A stretch of 64,000 nucleotides of DNA from Arthrobacter sp. SPG23 (GCF_000876655.1 NZ_JYCN01000017.1:1-64000); one strand, 5' to 3'; numbered from the stretch's first letter, positions 16,234 to 25,536 are shown. Program-made: numbers and translations. The notes: generated from the letters alone by a model not told the origin.

Positions 16234-17354
16234 GCGGGTTCCTTAACCATGCTGGAGATCGAGTGCATGAGGCCCGGCACGTCGGCGTCGCGGACGCCGT
16301 CGAGCATCCACTGGCCCAGCTGGACGGAGGCGTTAACCACTGCCTTGGCGCGGTCCAGCCGGCGGTCGGTGAACTCCTTCCAGAGCGTCTCGGTGACGTC
16401 ATCGGCCCTGATCAGCAGTTCGGCGAGCACCGCCGCGTCCTCGAGTGCCATGGCAGCGCCCTGCGCGATGGTCGGCGGGCAGCTGTGCGCGGCGTCCCCG
16501 ATGATCACGGTGTTGCCGCGGTTCCAGGGCCCGTCCACCAGGTGCGTGGTGAACCACGTGTAGTTGATACGGGCACTGTGGTCCAGGTTGGCGCGGATCT
16601 CGTTCCAGGGCCCGCCATAGGCAGCGGCGAGTTCGGCCATGATGCGCGGTCCGTCCTCGTGCCTGCGCTCCTGGGCGTTCTCCACCAGGTAGGCGTAGAT
16701 GGTGTCCGGACCGGTGGGGCAGTAGCCGGCGATGAAGCAGGGCCCGCCGTAGGTGAGGTCGGTGCGGACCACATCGGCGGGACGCTCCACAAAGGCACGC
16801 CAGATGCCCATCCCGGTGGACTGGGGTTCGACGTCGATGCCGATGGCCTTGCGGACCGATGAGTGCAGGCCGTCGGCGCCGATCAGGAGGTCATAATTCG
16901 CGGTGGCGCCGTCGGCGGTGCTGACGGTGACGGACCCGCCGTCGTCCGTTATACCGGTGACCGTCCTGCCATAGCTGATGCGGGCGCCTGCCTGCCCGGC
17001 GCGTTCACGGAGGATGGCGGTGAGGTCGGGGCGGTACATGCCCAGGGTGGCGGGGAGGTCGTCGCCGCCGGTCCGCATGTCCTCCAGGACCGCGATCACG
17101 GTGCCGGCGGGGTCCGGTGCGCGCAGGCCGAGCGTGCCGAATGCGTAGCCCTTTGACTCAACCTGCTCCCATACCCCGAGCTGGCGCAGGATCCGCAGGG
17201 CGTTCCCCTGCAGGGTGATTCCTGATCCTAGGGTCTGCGGGGATTCCTCCTTTTCCAGGACTTCGACGTCGATTCCGGCGTCGGCCAGGAGGACGGCTGC
17301 GGTCAGTCCCGCGGCTCCCGCCCCCACGATTCCGACGTTCTGTACTGCTGCCAT
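16230..17354 (-). CDS. FAD-dependent aromatic monooxygenase
   Basis: Flavin hydroxylase of 374 residues of the salicylate/3-hydroxybenzoate hydroxylase type. Seen are the FAD GxGxxG in VGIVGAGAAGLTAAVLL, the DG motif region in LLIGADGLHSSVRKAIG and the second FAD motif TVIIGDAAHSCPPTIAQGAAMALEDA (residues ~280-305). It would add a hydroxyl group to an aromatic acid with NAD(P)H and oxygen, preparing it for ring cleavage by the dioxygenase of the same operon. The stop overlaps the amidohydrolase start. Confidence 0.88.
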   Translation of the reverse strand: MAAVQNVGIVGAGAAGLTAAVLLADAGIDVEVLEKEESPQTLGSGITLQGNALRILRQLGVWEQVESKGYAFGTLGLRAPDPAGTVIAVLEDMRTGGDDLPATLGMYRPDLTAILRERAGQAGARISYGRTVTGITDDGGSVTVSTADGATANYDLLIGADGLHSSVRKAIGIDVEPQSTGMGIWRAFVERPADVVRTDLTYGGPCFIAGYCPTGPDTIYAYLVENAQERRHEDGPRIMAELAAAYGGPWNEIRANLDHSARINYTWFTTHLVDGPWNRGNTVIIGDAAHSCPPTIAQGAAMALEDAAVLAELLIRADDVTETLWKEFTDRRLDRAKAVVNASVQLGQWMLDGVRDADVPGLMHSISSMVKEPA

Positions 17355-17422
17355 CGCTGACTCCTTTGTATTGACGGCGTTACTGCTGGTGGATTGTTGT
17401 AATGAAAGCTACCGGACTGTTA

Positions 17423-18466
17423 TTACCGGACGGCGATCGGGTTGACCGGTGATCCGACCGCCCCGGTGATCGGGAGCGGGGCGGCGGTGAGCAGGAAGTC
17501 GTACCTGCCGTCGGCCGCGCACGCTTCCGCGAGGCCGTCCGGGTCCCACATTTCGCCCAGGAACAGTCCGAGGTTGGGGATGGCTATTTGGTGGAGGGGC
17601 TGGAAGGCGCCGTCGAACTCGTTGGGACGGACCTCGAAACCCCAGGTGTCGGTGGCGATCCCGGCGATCTCGCTGCCGTGCAGCCAGGGTGCTGTGCTGA
17701 AGGACAGTCCCGGGGCGGAGCCGCCGGCGTAGTCACCCCAGCCGTCCCGGCGGACCCGGGTGTGCTGTCCGGTGCGGATCACCACGATGTCGCCCCGGCC
17801 CACCTTTGAGCTGGGGCCCTGCACGTCGATGGTCCGCTCAAGGTGTTCCGGGGTGATGGCAAAGCCGTCCGGCAGCTCGCCGTCGCTCCTTCCCAGTTCC
17901 GGTCCGAGCGCGCGGCCGACGTCCAGCAGGACGCCGCGGGTGACAATCTTGGCCGCGGCGGTTTCGATGCCTGTGATCAGGTCGCCTTCGGAGGTGACCA
18001 CGTCTCCGGCTGCCCTGCCGTTCCAGGCCTTGCCCTGGTCGAAGATGTGGCCCAGGCCGTCCCACTGCGTGGAGCACTGCAGCGGCATGGCGATGACGTC
18101 ATCGGCGCCGCCGAAGCCGTGCGGGAAGCCCTGGTTGCCGCGTTCGGCGTCCACGCCTGTGTCGGTCATGGTGTGGACGGGGTTGGTGCGGCGGCGCCAG
18201 CCCTTCTGCGGCCCGTTGGTGTCGAACGGCTGGGACAGCGAGAACGCCTCACCCGTGCGTACCAGGGAGGCGGCTTCGATGCGCTTGGCCGCGTCAATGA
18301 AGTTCAGGGTCCCGAGGACGTCATCGACACCCCAGCGGCCCCAGTTGTTGTGGGCTGCGGCCATGGCGCGGATGCTGCCGAGCGGGTCGTCGCGCCGGAT
18401 CACCGGGGAATCGTTTGATTCCCCGGTGTCGGCGTTGCTCACAAGAGCGGTGTCCTGGGCGGTCAC
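17423..18466 (-). CDS. Cyclase/kynurenine formamidase-like family protein
   Basis: Metal-dependent hydrolase of 347 residues of the cyclase family. The motif QWDGLGHIFDQG (HxGTHxD-like metal site, here with DGLGH) and a distal HGSEIAGIATDTWG are visible. Related proteins hydrolyse amides, lactones or act on polyketides. I chose the GTG at 18466, which overlaps the stop of the preceding FAH gene (GTGA); a TTG at 18484 would add six residues. Position inside the aromatic operon suggests hydrolysis of an amide or lactone intermediate. Confidence 0.82.
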   Translation of the reverse strand: MTAQDTALVSNADTGESNDSPVIRRDDPLGSIRAMAAAHNNWGRWGVDDVLGTLNFIDAAKRIEAASLVRTGEAFSLSQPFDTNGPQKGWRRRTNPVHTMTDTGVDAERGNQGFPHGFGGADDVIAMPLQCSTQWDGLGHIFDQGKAWNGRAAGDVVTSEGDLITGIETAAAKIVTRGVLLDVGRALGPELGRSDGELPDGFAITPEHLERTIDVQGPSSKVGRGDIVVIRTGQHTRVRRDGWGDYAGGSAPGLSFSTAPWLHGSEIAGIATDTWGFEVRPNEFDGAFQPLHQIAIPNLGLFLGEMWDPDGLAEACAADGRYDFLLTAAPLPITGAVGSPVNPIAVR

Positions 18467-19407
18467 TGGACTTCGTCCCTGCAACGGATCAGTTGCGTGC
18501 CCAGGCCGGTGATGGTTCCTTCCATCACGTCGCCGTCCTGCAGCAGGCGGCCCCAGTGCTGGCCGTTGCCGGCCGGGCTTCCGGTGAGAACCAGGTCGCC
18601 CGGTCGCAAGGGCATGATCTGGCAGGCTTCGCTGACCAGTTTGGCCACGCCGAAGATCATGTCCTGGGTTGATTCGTCCTGCATGGCCTTGCCGTTAAGT
18701 TTCAGCGTCACCTGCACGTTCTGCGGGTCACCGAAGAACTTGGCCGGAACCAGCAACGGGCCGGCGGGCAGGAAGCCCGGGGCGTTCTTGGCGCGGTACC
18801 AGTCCGAGCCGATCGCCGGCATGTCCTTGCGGAAAACGTACTCGCGGGTAGTGATGTCATTGACCATGGTGTAGCCGAACACGTACTCGAGTGCCTCCTC
18901 CGGGGTGACCCGGAACGCCGTCTTGCCAATCACCGCGGCAAGTTCCAGCTCCCAGTCGTGGGACTTGCTGTAGGAGGGCAGGGTGAGGTCGTCCGTAGCG
19001 GAGGCGATCGCCGTCGGGAGCCCGATGAAGAAGTACGGCGTGCCCTGGCCCGCGCGCTTGTCCATCATGGCCGCGGTCTTGGCGCGTACTTCCTCCTCGT
19101 CCTCGCCCGGTTCGCGGTGCGCTGCGGCGAGGTCGATCACATGCTTGCGATAGTTCGCACCGGTCTGCAGGACCTGTGCCGGCTCCACCGGAGCAAGGAT
19201 TTCGACGTCGGCCAGTGCCAACCCGGTGTCCTCGCCCGCTGACGCGGCCAGGATGTCAAGCTGGCTCTCGGTGGTGTCCCAGTGCTCGATCAGGGAGTTA
19301 ATGTCGCCGTCCAGCGGCAGGACCCGGCTTTCCACCAGCAGGCCCACGCGGGCCTTGCTGTCGCCGGATTCCTGGAACCGGATGAGGGCGTACTGTGCTT
19401 CGGTCAT
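18463..19407 (-). CDS. FAH-family hydratase/hydrolase
   Basis: Second FAH-family enzyme of the operon, 314 residues. Marks are LQTGANYRKHVID, KSHDWELELAAVIGK (acidic metal ligands), GYTMVNDITTREYV and LVLTGSPAGNG. Only the general fold is shared with the other FAH protein of this operon. Such pairs often divide into a hydratase or decarboxylase for 2-oxopentadienoates and a C-C hydrolase. It is the second gene of the operon, six bases downstream of the dioxygenase gene. Confidence 0.86.
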   Translation of the reverse strand: MTEAQYALIRFQESGDSKARVGLLVESRVLPLDGDINSLIEHWDTTESQLDILAASAGEDTGLALADVEILAPVEPAQVLQTGANYRKHVIDLAAAHREPGEDEEEVRAKTAAMMDKRAGQGTPYFFIGLPTAIASATDDLTLPSYSKSHDWELELAAVIGKTAFRVTPEEALEYVFGYTMVNDITTREYVFRKDMPAIGSDWYRAKNAPGFLPAGPLLVPAKFFGDPQNVQVTLKLNGKAMQDESTQDMIFGVAKLVSEACQIMPLRPGDLVLTGSPAGNGQHWGRLLQDGDVMEGTITGLGTQLIRCRDEVQ

Positions 19408-19413
19408 TGTCCG

Positions 19414-20433
19414 TTAGCCCCGTCCCTGCTTGGCGTACGGGTTCAGGAGGGCTTCCTTCATCTCCGGGGAAGCGCCTTCTTCCGTGGCGGTGAAGCCCTC
19501 GGCCGGCGGAAACGATTCCGTCATGGAGTGCGGCATGGCACCGTTCTTGTAGAAGTTGTTGGAACCTTCCGAGGGCTTCCAGGTGTTGGCCTCCCAGTCC
19601 GGAACATAGTTGCGGTAGCCGCCGGAGTTCAGCTCCACGCGAAGGCCGGACGGTTCGCGGAAGTAGAGGAAGTTCTGCTCGCCCACGCCGTGGATGGAGG
19701 GGCCGTATTCCATGGGGGTGCCGTTTTCCATCATGACGTCAGCGGTGCGGAGCAGGTCCTCGGTGGTGTCCACCCAGAAGGCGATGTGGTTGACGCGGCC
19801 GGCGCGGCTGGAGGTGTCCAGGACAACGCCGAGGTCGTGGGACTTTTCATTGGTTGTCAGCACGGAGAACACGGTGATGGGCGCCTCGTCCAGGTCAACG
19901 AACGCCATCACGCGGAAGCCCAGGGCTTCGTTGTACCACTTGGCGAAGCCGCGGACATCGGACGTGGCTACGGTGACGTGGTCAAGGAAGCGGGGCGCGG
20001 CGGCGTGGCTGCTGCGGCGTTCCGGGCGGTCCGGGTAGGTGGACTCGAAACCGGCTTCGGCGACGAACTTCTCGACGTCGAAGAAAAGGCGCATGTGGTG
20101 GCCGTAAGGGCCGGTGAACTCGTAGGCCTTGCCGTAGCCGTGGCCGCCTGCGGTCCAGGTGCCCTGGACGCCGGTTGCTTCCACGCGCTGGGCCGCGGCT
20201 TCCAGTGCGGCCTGGGAATTGGTGCGCCACGCCATCCGGCCCAGCGAGGCTTCCGGTCCTTCGGTGATGACCAGGCTGTAGCGGTAGTAGTCGCCCCAGC
20301 AGCGCAGGTATACCTTGCCGTCCACCCGGTCGATGATGCGCATGCCGAACTTTTCCTCGTAGAACCGTGCCGAGGCTTCGACGTCCGGGGAGGTGATCTC
20401 GAGGTGGGCAAGATGGGAGAGCGGAGTTTCCAC
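19414..20433 (-). CDS. Type I extradiol (catechol 2,3-dioxygenase-like) ring-cleavage dioxygenase
   Basis: Fe(II) enzyme of 339 residues with two vicinal-oxygen-chelate domains. The C-terminal domain carries the metal ligands: His in RFLDHVTVAT, His in RVNHIAFWV and Glu in REPSGLRVEL. A C-terminal extension of ~60 residues goes beyond the usual 300-310. GTG start at 20433, chosen because AGAAGGAC lies eight bases before it and the family start HLAHLEITSPD follows; an in-frame ATG at 20499 is far from any ribosome site. First gene of the seven-gene operon running to 13362. It cleaves the ring of a catechol next to the hydroxyls. Confidence 0.88.
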   Translation of the reverse strand: METPLSHLAHLEITSPDVEASARFYEEKFGMRIIDRVDGKVYLRCWGDYYRYSLVITEGPEASLGRMAWRTNSQAALEAAAQRVEATGVQGTWTAGGHGYGKAYEFTGPYGHHMRLFFDVEKFVAEAGFESTYPDRPERRSSHAAAPRFLDHVTVATSDVRGFAKWYNEALGFRVMAFVDLDEAPITVFSVLTTNEKSHDLGVVLDTSSRAGRVNHIAFWVDTTEDLLRTADVMMENGTPMEYGPSIHGVGEQNFLYFREPSGLRVELNSGGYRNYVPDWEANTWKPSEGSNNFYKNGAMPHSMTESFPPAEGFTATEEGASPEMKEALLNPYAKQGRG

Positions 20434-20528
20434 GTTGAAGTCCTTCTGGTTACTGGCTGCGGTCGGTTTGGTGCAGGTCCTGTAACTACTGTGGGGCACT
20501 TCATATATTCGGGGAAGAGGCAGTTCTT

Positions 20529-20541
20529 GATACTAAGTATC
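20529..20541. promoter_or_regulatory. Palindrome GATACTAAGTATC upstream of the aromatic operon
   Basis: Perfect 13-bp palindrome 96 bases upstream of the dioxygenase start and just downstream of the 3' end of the MBL-fold gene. An AT-rich stretch (CATATATTCG, near 20500) lies between it and the gene and could hold the -10 box. No regulator gene is adjacent. Confidence 0.4.
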
Positions 20542-20583
20542 TGTCCGGCAGATAGTCCATCGGGCAGGTGCCATACGCGCTGT

Positions 20584-21396
20584 TCAGGTTAAATGGTCGA
20601 AATCTCCTCGCGCCCAAGCAGCGTGCCTTTGGGCGGAATCGTGCAGGATGGCCTTGGCTCCGGACGCGATGACGTTGTTGAAGTTGCCGTAGATCCGGTC
20701 GAACGTGAGCTCGCCGAGCTGCACGGCGATTCGCAGCGCTACCGCGCCGGACAGCGGCAAATGATTCGGGTAGCTGCGCATGAAGGAGACGGAGCGACGG
20801 TCTGGATTCGGGTACACGCTGTCACCGGTCAGCAGAACTCCTCTGCCGCCCGCTCCTGCAGCCCAGTGCACCACCGCGCTGCCCGGGAAGTGCCCCCCGG
20901 TCTGGTGCAGCGTCAACCCTTCGGCGATTGTTTCACTGCCGGACCAGTATTCGATGATCGGATCATCGCGCCCCAGCCATCGCCGGTCTGAGTCCGCCAC
21001 AAGTACGGGGACGCCACCGAGCCGACGCGACCATTCGACCTGCACACCAAACATGTGTGGATGGCTAGCCGCGATCGCCAGGACCGGTCCTCGCTCGAGC
21101 GCTGCGTTCACTGCTCTGTCGTCGACATATCCCACCGGATCCCACAGCAGCGAACCCTCGTGTGTCACCACAAGCTGAGCCGTCTGGCCGATCCCGACTT
21201 TTGGCTCCGTCCTGATCCCGATGAGTCCCGGCTCGTTCTCCTTCACCACGGTCTGCTGGCCCTCCTGCGCCAGCCCGTCCAGTGTGAGCCATTTTTGTCC
21301 GTCCTCGGGCACATACTGCCGCTCATCTGTGCAGATAGGGCAGAGCCCCGGGGCAGGTTCATCGCGTTCGACGGCGCAGGTTGCGCAGATCAGCAT
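20584..21396 (-). CDS. MBL-fold hydrolase with N-terminal zinc ribbon
   Basis: Protein of 270 residues. It starts with a two-knuckle zinc ribbon (CATCAVERDEPAPGLCPIC, residues 4-22) followed by a metallo-beta-lactamase-like domain. The usual HxHxDH motif is degenerate: the corresponding loop reads AIAASHPHMFGVQVEW. LHQTGGHFPGSAVVHW and LLTGDSVYPNPDRR keep the later His and Asp ligands. I chose ATG 21396 (GAAGGGA upstream) over an in-frame start at 21444. Function unknown; proteins of this layout are annotated only as MBL-fold hydrolases. It is 150 bases upstream of the aromatic operon on the same strand but separated by a candidate promoter. Confidence 0.78.
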   Translation of the reverse strand: MLICATCAVERDEPAPGLCPICTDERQYVPEDGQKWLTLDGLAQEGQQTVVKENEPGLIGIRTEPKVGIGQTAQLVVTHEGSLLWDPVGYVDDRAVNAALERGPVLAIAASHPHMFGVQVEWSRRLGGVPVLVADSDRRWLGRDDPIIEYWSGSETIAEGLTLHQTGGHFPGSAVVHWAAGAGGRGVLLTGDSVYPNPDRRSVSFMRSYPNHLPLSGAVALRIAVQLGELTFDRIYGNFNNVIASGAKAILHDSAQRHAAWARGDFDHLT

Positions 21397-21654
21397 GGCT
21401 GGTCCCTTCCAAGCATTTGTCTCCTGCTTTCCCGGCTTCTTCACCTTCGGCCGCAGGCTGGCGTGCCCAGACTATTGCACGCGAAAGTCTCCAAGGAAGA
21501 GAGATCCTTATGCAGGCCGCCCCGGCTTAGGCCTCACCACCTCTAGCCGCACCACCTCCAGAGGACGCCGAGGCCGACGTCGAAGATGATCTCCGCAGCG
21601 GGACGGGAGTCCGCGCAGCCAAAGATGACTGTGTCGCGCGCACGACGAAGCTGA

Positions 21655-22749
21655 TCAGGGGATGATCTTCTCGGCGCGGTACCGGTCGAACAGCCGCCGG
21701 AAGGAGTCTTCCGTGCGCCGGTAGCCGGTAAAGCCGGCCAGCCGGCTCTTGCTCATGTCCGCGAGAACCTCAATGTTGCGTCCCAGGTCGGCGTCCGTGT
21801 GCCACCACGACGCAACCCGGGCCAAGTCGGCCTCGACGAGACCGTGAGTGGCGGCAATTTTCGACCATACGTCATCCATGCCCTGCATCTGTGCCTCGAG
21901 CGGCCGCGGCGAGCCCTGGAAGCCTTCGGCTTTCACGCCAAAGTAGGCGGCCAACTTTGGCCACATCCAGCGCCATCTGAAGACGTCACCGTTGACCACG
22001 TTATAGGCCTGGTTGCCCGCTTTTTCGGTAGTGGCGGCCCAGATCATGTGCTCCGCAAGGAGATCCCCGTCAGTCATGTCGGTGAGGCTGTTCCATTGGG
22101 TCTCGGAGCCGGGAAAGACGAAGGGCTTACCCAACTCTTTGCACAAGGTTGCCTGTGCGGCCAACGTCAGGCCCATGTTCATCGCATTGCCCACGGCATG
22201 GCCGATGACGGTGTGGGAACGGTGCACGGACCAGCGGAACCCCTGCCGTTCTGCAGCCGCCCATAGCTCGTCTTCCTGCGCGTAGTAGAAGTTCGGCGCC
22301 GGCAGCCGGGGCTCTTCCTCGCGGAAGGGGGTGTCAGGAATTGGGCCGGCGCCGTAGGACTCGAACGGGCCCAGGTAGTGCTTCAGTCCGGTCATCAGGG
22401 CCACGTGTTCGACGGGGGCATGGTCGAGGGCTTCGAGCAGGTTGCGTAGCATTGCTGCGTTGACGCTGATGTTCTTTTGTTCGGTGTCCTGCTTTGCCCA
22501 CGCCGTGAAGAAAACGTGTGTGGGTTTCTCGGTGCCGAGTGCTACGGCGAGACTTTCGGCCGAGAGCAGATCCGCGGAGATGTGCCTGGTAGAGGAACCG
22601 GGGATCGGGTTCCTGGACAACGCGAGAACTGTCCAGCCACCGTTTTGATTCAGTTGTTCGACTATGGCCGAGCCGGCGATGCCGCTGGCGCCAACTATAA
22701 GGGCAACTTTGTTGTGAACGCTGCCTGTATCGACGGTGGGGGAGGTCAT
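21655..22749 (-). CDS. SDR-family oxidoreductase, PRISE (progesterone 5-beta-reductase-like) group
   Basis: Extended SDR of 364 residues. NADP site VALIVGASGIAGSAIVEQL at the start, TGLKHYLGPFESYG in the middle and the FYYAQEDEL motif (Tyr with spaced residues as in 1,4-enone reductases of plants and bacteria). WSVHRSHTVIGHAVGNAMN and VFRWRWMWPKLAAYFG are also typical. Likely reduces an enone or aldehyde. It is monocistronic, divergent from the 2-oxoglutarate-dependent oxygenase gene across ~210 bases. Confidence 0.82.
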   Translation of the reverse strand: MTSPTVDTGSVHNKVALIVGASGIAGSAIVEQLNQNGGWTVLALSRNPIPGSSTRHISADLLSAESLAVALGTEKPTHVFFTAWAKQDTEQKNISVNAAMLRNLLEALDHAPVEHVALMTGLKHYLGPFESYGAGPIPDTPFREEEPRLPAPNFYYAQEDELWAAAERQGFRWSVHRSHTVIGHAVGNAMNMGLTLAAQATLCKELGKPFVFPGSETQWNSLTDMTDGDLLAEHMIWAATTEKAGNQAYNVVNGDVFRWRWMWPKLAAYFGVKAEGFQGSPRPLEAQMQGMDDVWSKIAATHGLVEADLARVASWWHTDADLGRNIEVLADMSKSRLAGFTGYRRTEDSFRRLFDRYRAEKIIP

Positions 22750-22958
22750 GAGTACCTGACTTTCTTGGAGGTCATCAGCGCACCTTACACGGCAGCGCCT
22801 AGTCCGGGAGGATGCGGGAAGGGACTATGCACCGGTTCGAGCGTCGGTCCGCAACGGGAATTCCGACGCGCGTTCATGCCCAACGTAGTTGCCCGGCCGT
22901 ACCATGGAAACAGATACATGCGCCGGCTTGCCAAGTTCACTGAAAAGGACTGGAGACG

Positions 22959-23972
22959 TTGCCACTCGAAACACTGCCCGTTCTCGACTTCTCCCGATTG
23001 AACGCGGGTGCGGAGGAGGCGTCCCGGTTTCGTGACGAACTGCGCAACGCCATGCACGAGGTCGGTTTCCTGTACCTGGCCGGCCATGGCATCCCGCAGG
23101 AGCTCATGGACGCAATGCTGGGCGTGTCCCGCCGCTTTTTCGAGCTTACCGAAGAACAGAAGCTCGCAATCGAGAATGTCCACAGCCCCCAGTTCCGCGG
23201 CTACACCCGTATCGGCGGGGAAATCACGGACGGTGCAGTCGACTGGCGCGAGCAGGTCGACATCGGCGCAGAGCGGCCAGCGGTGGCGCCAGGCCCGGGC
23301 GTCCCGGAGTACTGGCGCCTCGAGGGGCCCAACCTGTGGCCGGATGCGCTGCCCGAAATGCGGGGGATTGTCGCCGAGTGGATGGAGCGGCTGAGCACTA
23401 TCTCATTGAGTCTCCTGAGGGCCCTGGCGGTCTCTCTCGGGGCACCCGAAGACACCTTTGATGAGGCCTTCGCTGCACGGGCCTTCCCCGTGCTCAAAGT
23501 TGTGCGGTATCCGGGGTCATCCCACGAGGAACCGAAGCAGGGTGTGGGCTCCCACCGCGACGGCGGCGTGCTGACGCTCCTCCTGGTGGAGCCCGGGAAG
23601 GGCGGCCTCCAGGTCGAGTACCAGGGGACGTGGATTGACGCACCCCAGGTGCCGGGAACTTTTGTGGTCAATATCGGCGAGATGCTTGAGCTGGCCACGA
23701 ACGGCTACCTGAAGGCAACCCTGCACCGCGTGGCCTCGCCGCCTCGCGGCACCGACAGGGTCTCCCTTCCGTTCTTCTACAATCCGGCCCTGGATGCGAC
23801 GATGCCGCAGCTTGCGCTGAGCCCTGAGTTTAGAAGCAAGGCGCGCGGCCTGTCGGTTGACCCGACGAACAGCCCTATTCTGGAAACCTACGGCGATAAC
23901 GCCCTCCGCTACCGGCTTCGGGCCCACCCGAACGTCGCCGCGGTGCACCACGCGGACCTGATGGCAGGCTGA
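22959..23972 (+). CDS. Isopenicillin N synthase-like Fe(II)/2-oxoglutarate oxygenase
   Basis: Non-haem iron oxygenase of 337 residues. It has the N-terminal DIOX_N region (EVGFLYLAGHGIP) and the iron triad in GSHRDGG (His, Asp) and TLHRVASP (His), with Arg in DRVSLPFFYNP for 2-oxoglutarate. The start is TTG, with GGAG three bases before it; no ATG lies near the homologous start. It could hydroxylate or desaturate a small molecule; substrate unknown. Divergent from the PRISE-type reductase and followed 28 bases later by the membrane-linked hydrolase gene. Confidence 0.84.
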   Translation: MPLETLPVLDFSRLNAGAEEASRFRDELRNAMHEVGFLYLAGHGIPQELMDAMLGVSRRFFELTEEQKLAIENVHSPQFRGYTRIGGEITDGAVDWREQVDIGAERPAVAPGPGVPEYWRLEGPNLWPDALPEMRGIVAEWMERLSTISLSLLRALAVSLGAPEDTFDEAFAARAFPVLKVVRYPGSSHEEPKQGVGSHRDGGVLTLLLVEPGKGGLQVEYQGTWIDAPQVPGTFVVNIGEMLELATNGYLKATLHRVASPPRGTDRVSLPFFYNPALDATMPQLALSPEFRSKARGLSVDPTNSPILETYGDNALRYRLRAHPNVAAVHHADLMAG

Positions 23973-23999
23973 CCGCCACCCACATGAATCGAGCCCACA

Positions 24000-25403
24000 G
24001 TGGCCGGTACCCCCAATACGTCTCTTCCCGGCCCCGCCCCTCAGGACAACGGCCCGGGACGTCTGTCCCGCCAAGACCCGAGGGCGAGGTGGCGCATCGG
24101 CCGGGTGGTGGCGGGCTCCATGGCCGCAGGGCTCCTCGCTGCTCTGCTCCTTGTCGCCGCCCCCTTTATCCGGGCACAGGAGAGCGAGGTTACTGGTGCA
24201 GTGCTGTGCGGATTCACGCTGGGCTGGGCGATGTTGGCCCTCCTCTCGGTGCGGTTCACTAACCAGCCCCAGCGATGGGCCGCGGCTCCGGCACTGTTCA
24301 TGGGCGCGGGCGGGCTTCTCCTGGTGTGGTTCGGCTCCGCGGTGGTCCAGGTGCTCAGCTGGGTGTGGCCTCCCGCCCTCCTTGCATTGGTGATCTGGAT
24401 GGTCGTCCGGGCCCGTCGGCAGCTTGATAGCCGGAGCAAAGGCTGGCTGCTCTACCCGGTCATGGCGATGCTGGCTCTTACCTCGATCGGCGGCGGCTAC
24501 CAGGCCGTGAGTACAGCGGCGGATGCCAAGGCGTACCCGATGCCCGGGCAGCTGATCGACGTCGGCGGACACAGCCTGCACCTTAACTGCACCGGCTCAG
24601 GCAGCCCCACAGTTGTGCTCCAACCGGGCGGAGGCGAAATGTCCTCGAACCACGGGTGGATTACGCCGGCCATCGCCCGTGACACCCGGGTCTGCATCTA
24701 CGACCGCGCCGGCCGAGGCTGGAGCGAACCCGCTGACACCGCCCAGGACGCCACTCAGATAGCGACTGACCTCCATACCTTGCTGCACCGCGGGAACGTC
24801 CCGGGACCTTATGTGCTGGCGGGTCATTCCTTCGGTGGCCTCTATGTACTGACCTTCGCCGCACTCTACCCCGACGAGGTAGCGGGCATGGTGTTGGTGG
24901 ACTCCACCGCACCGGCACCGTCAGCGAATCCGGGGGCGCCATCGGCCGCCGTTAGGGGCGGCTACGACATCCTTGACCGGGTCTCGGCGCTGATCTCTAC
25001 CTCGGCTAGGCTCGGTCTGGGCCGACTGTACGCTCCGTTCGAGGCCGGCAGCCTGCCGCCGCGATTCCGGGACGAGGTCCGCGCCAACATCGCGACCCCG
25101 GGCAACCTGCGCAGCACTATCGACGAATACGTCCAGGCGAACACCTCGATGGAGGAAGCTGCGTCACTGCGCGACTTCGCCGACAAGCCCCTGATCGTCC
25201 TGACAGCCGGCATCGGCAGTGACAGCAAGCACCTGGCATCACAAAACGAACTGGCCGGGTTGTCGACGAACGCTGCGCACCGCACCATCGAGGGGGCCTC
25301 CCACGAATCGCTCATTGCAGAGGAAGATGGCGCCGCAACCACGACCCAAGCGATCCTCGACGTCGTTTCTTCCGTCCGACGCGGAGGGCCGCTGGTCAAA
25401 TGA
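24000..25403 (+). CDS. Alpha/beta hydrolase with N-terminal membrane domain
   Basis: Protein of 467 residues with two parts. Residues ~35-165 contain four hydrophobic segments. Residues ~185-460 are an alpha/beta hydrolase with the nucleophile elbow VLAGHSFGGLYV, an oxyanion region PTVVLQPGGG and a late histidine in EGASHESLIAEE. The active domain probably faces the outside or membrane surface. GTG start 28 bases after the oxygenase stop, so the two may share a transcript. Substrate unknown. Confidence 0.8.
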   Translation: MAGTPNTSLPGPAPQDNGPGRLSRQDPRARWRIGRVVAGSMAAGLLAALLLVAAPFIRAQESEVTGAVLCGFTLGWAMLALLSVRFTNQPQRWAAAPALFMGAGGLLLVWFGSAVVQVLSWVWPPALLALVIWMVVRARRQLDSRSKGWLLYPVMAMLALTSIGGGYQAVSTAADAKAYPMPGQLIDVGGHSLHLNCTGSGSPTVVLQPGGGEMSSNHGWITPAIARDTRVCIYDRAGRGWSEPADTAQDATQIATDLHTLLHRGNVPGPYVLAGHSFGGLYVLTFAALYPDEVAGMVLVDSTAPAPSANPGAPSAAVRGGYDILDRVSALISTSARLGLGRLYAPFEAGSLPPRFRDEVRANIATPGNLRSTIDEYVQANTSMEEAASLRDFADKPLIVLTAGIGSDSKHLASQNELAGLSTNAAHRTIEGASHESLIAEEDGAATTTQAILDVVSSVRRGGPLVK

Positions 25404-25520
25404 CCCCGAACGCCGCCGCCGTCTCACGCCCGTTAAGACCGCGTCAAGATTCGGCCTCCGGGCATTAGGGAAATATCAGGAACGCGTTTGAGCCGCCGTG
25501 GAGGGGTTTGACTGGGATCA

Positions 25521-25536
25521 GCCCCGCAAACGGGGC
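25521..25536. promoter_or_regulatory. Short hairpin in the kdp leader
   Basis: GCCCCG-CAAA-CGGGGC, a 6-bp stem with a four-base loop, 20 bases before the first small gene of the kdp operon. It could affect translation or mRNA stability; no known riboswitch class is recognised around it. Confidence 0.35.

Noticed and set aside
21445..21654. Plus-strand frame ending near 21663 with charged residues, possibly a gene relic
   Set aside because: No start, ribosome site or family match; too short to judge.
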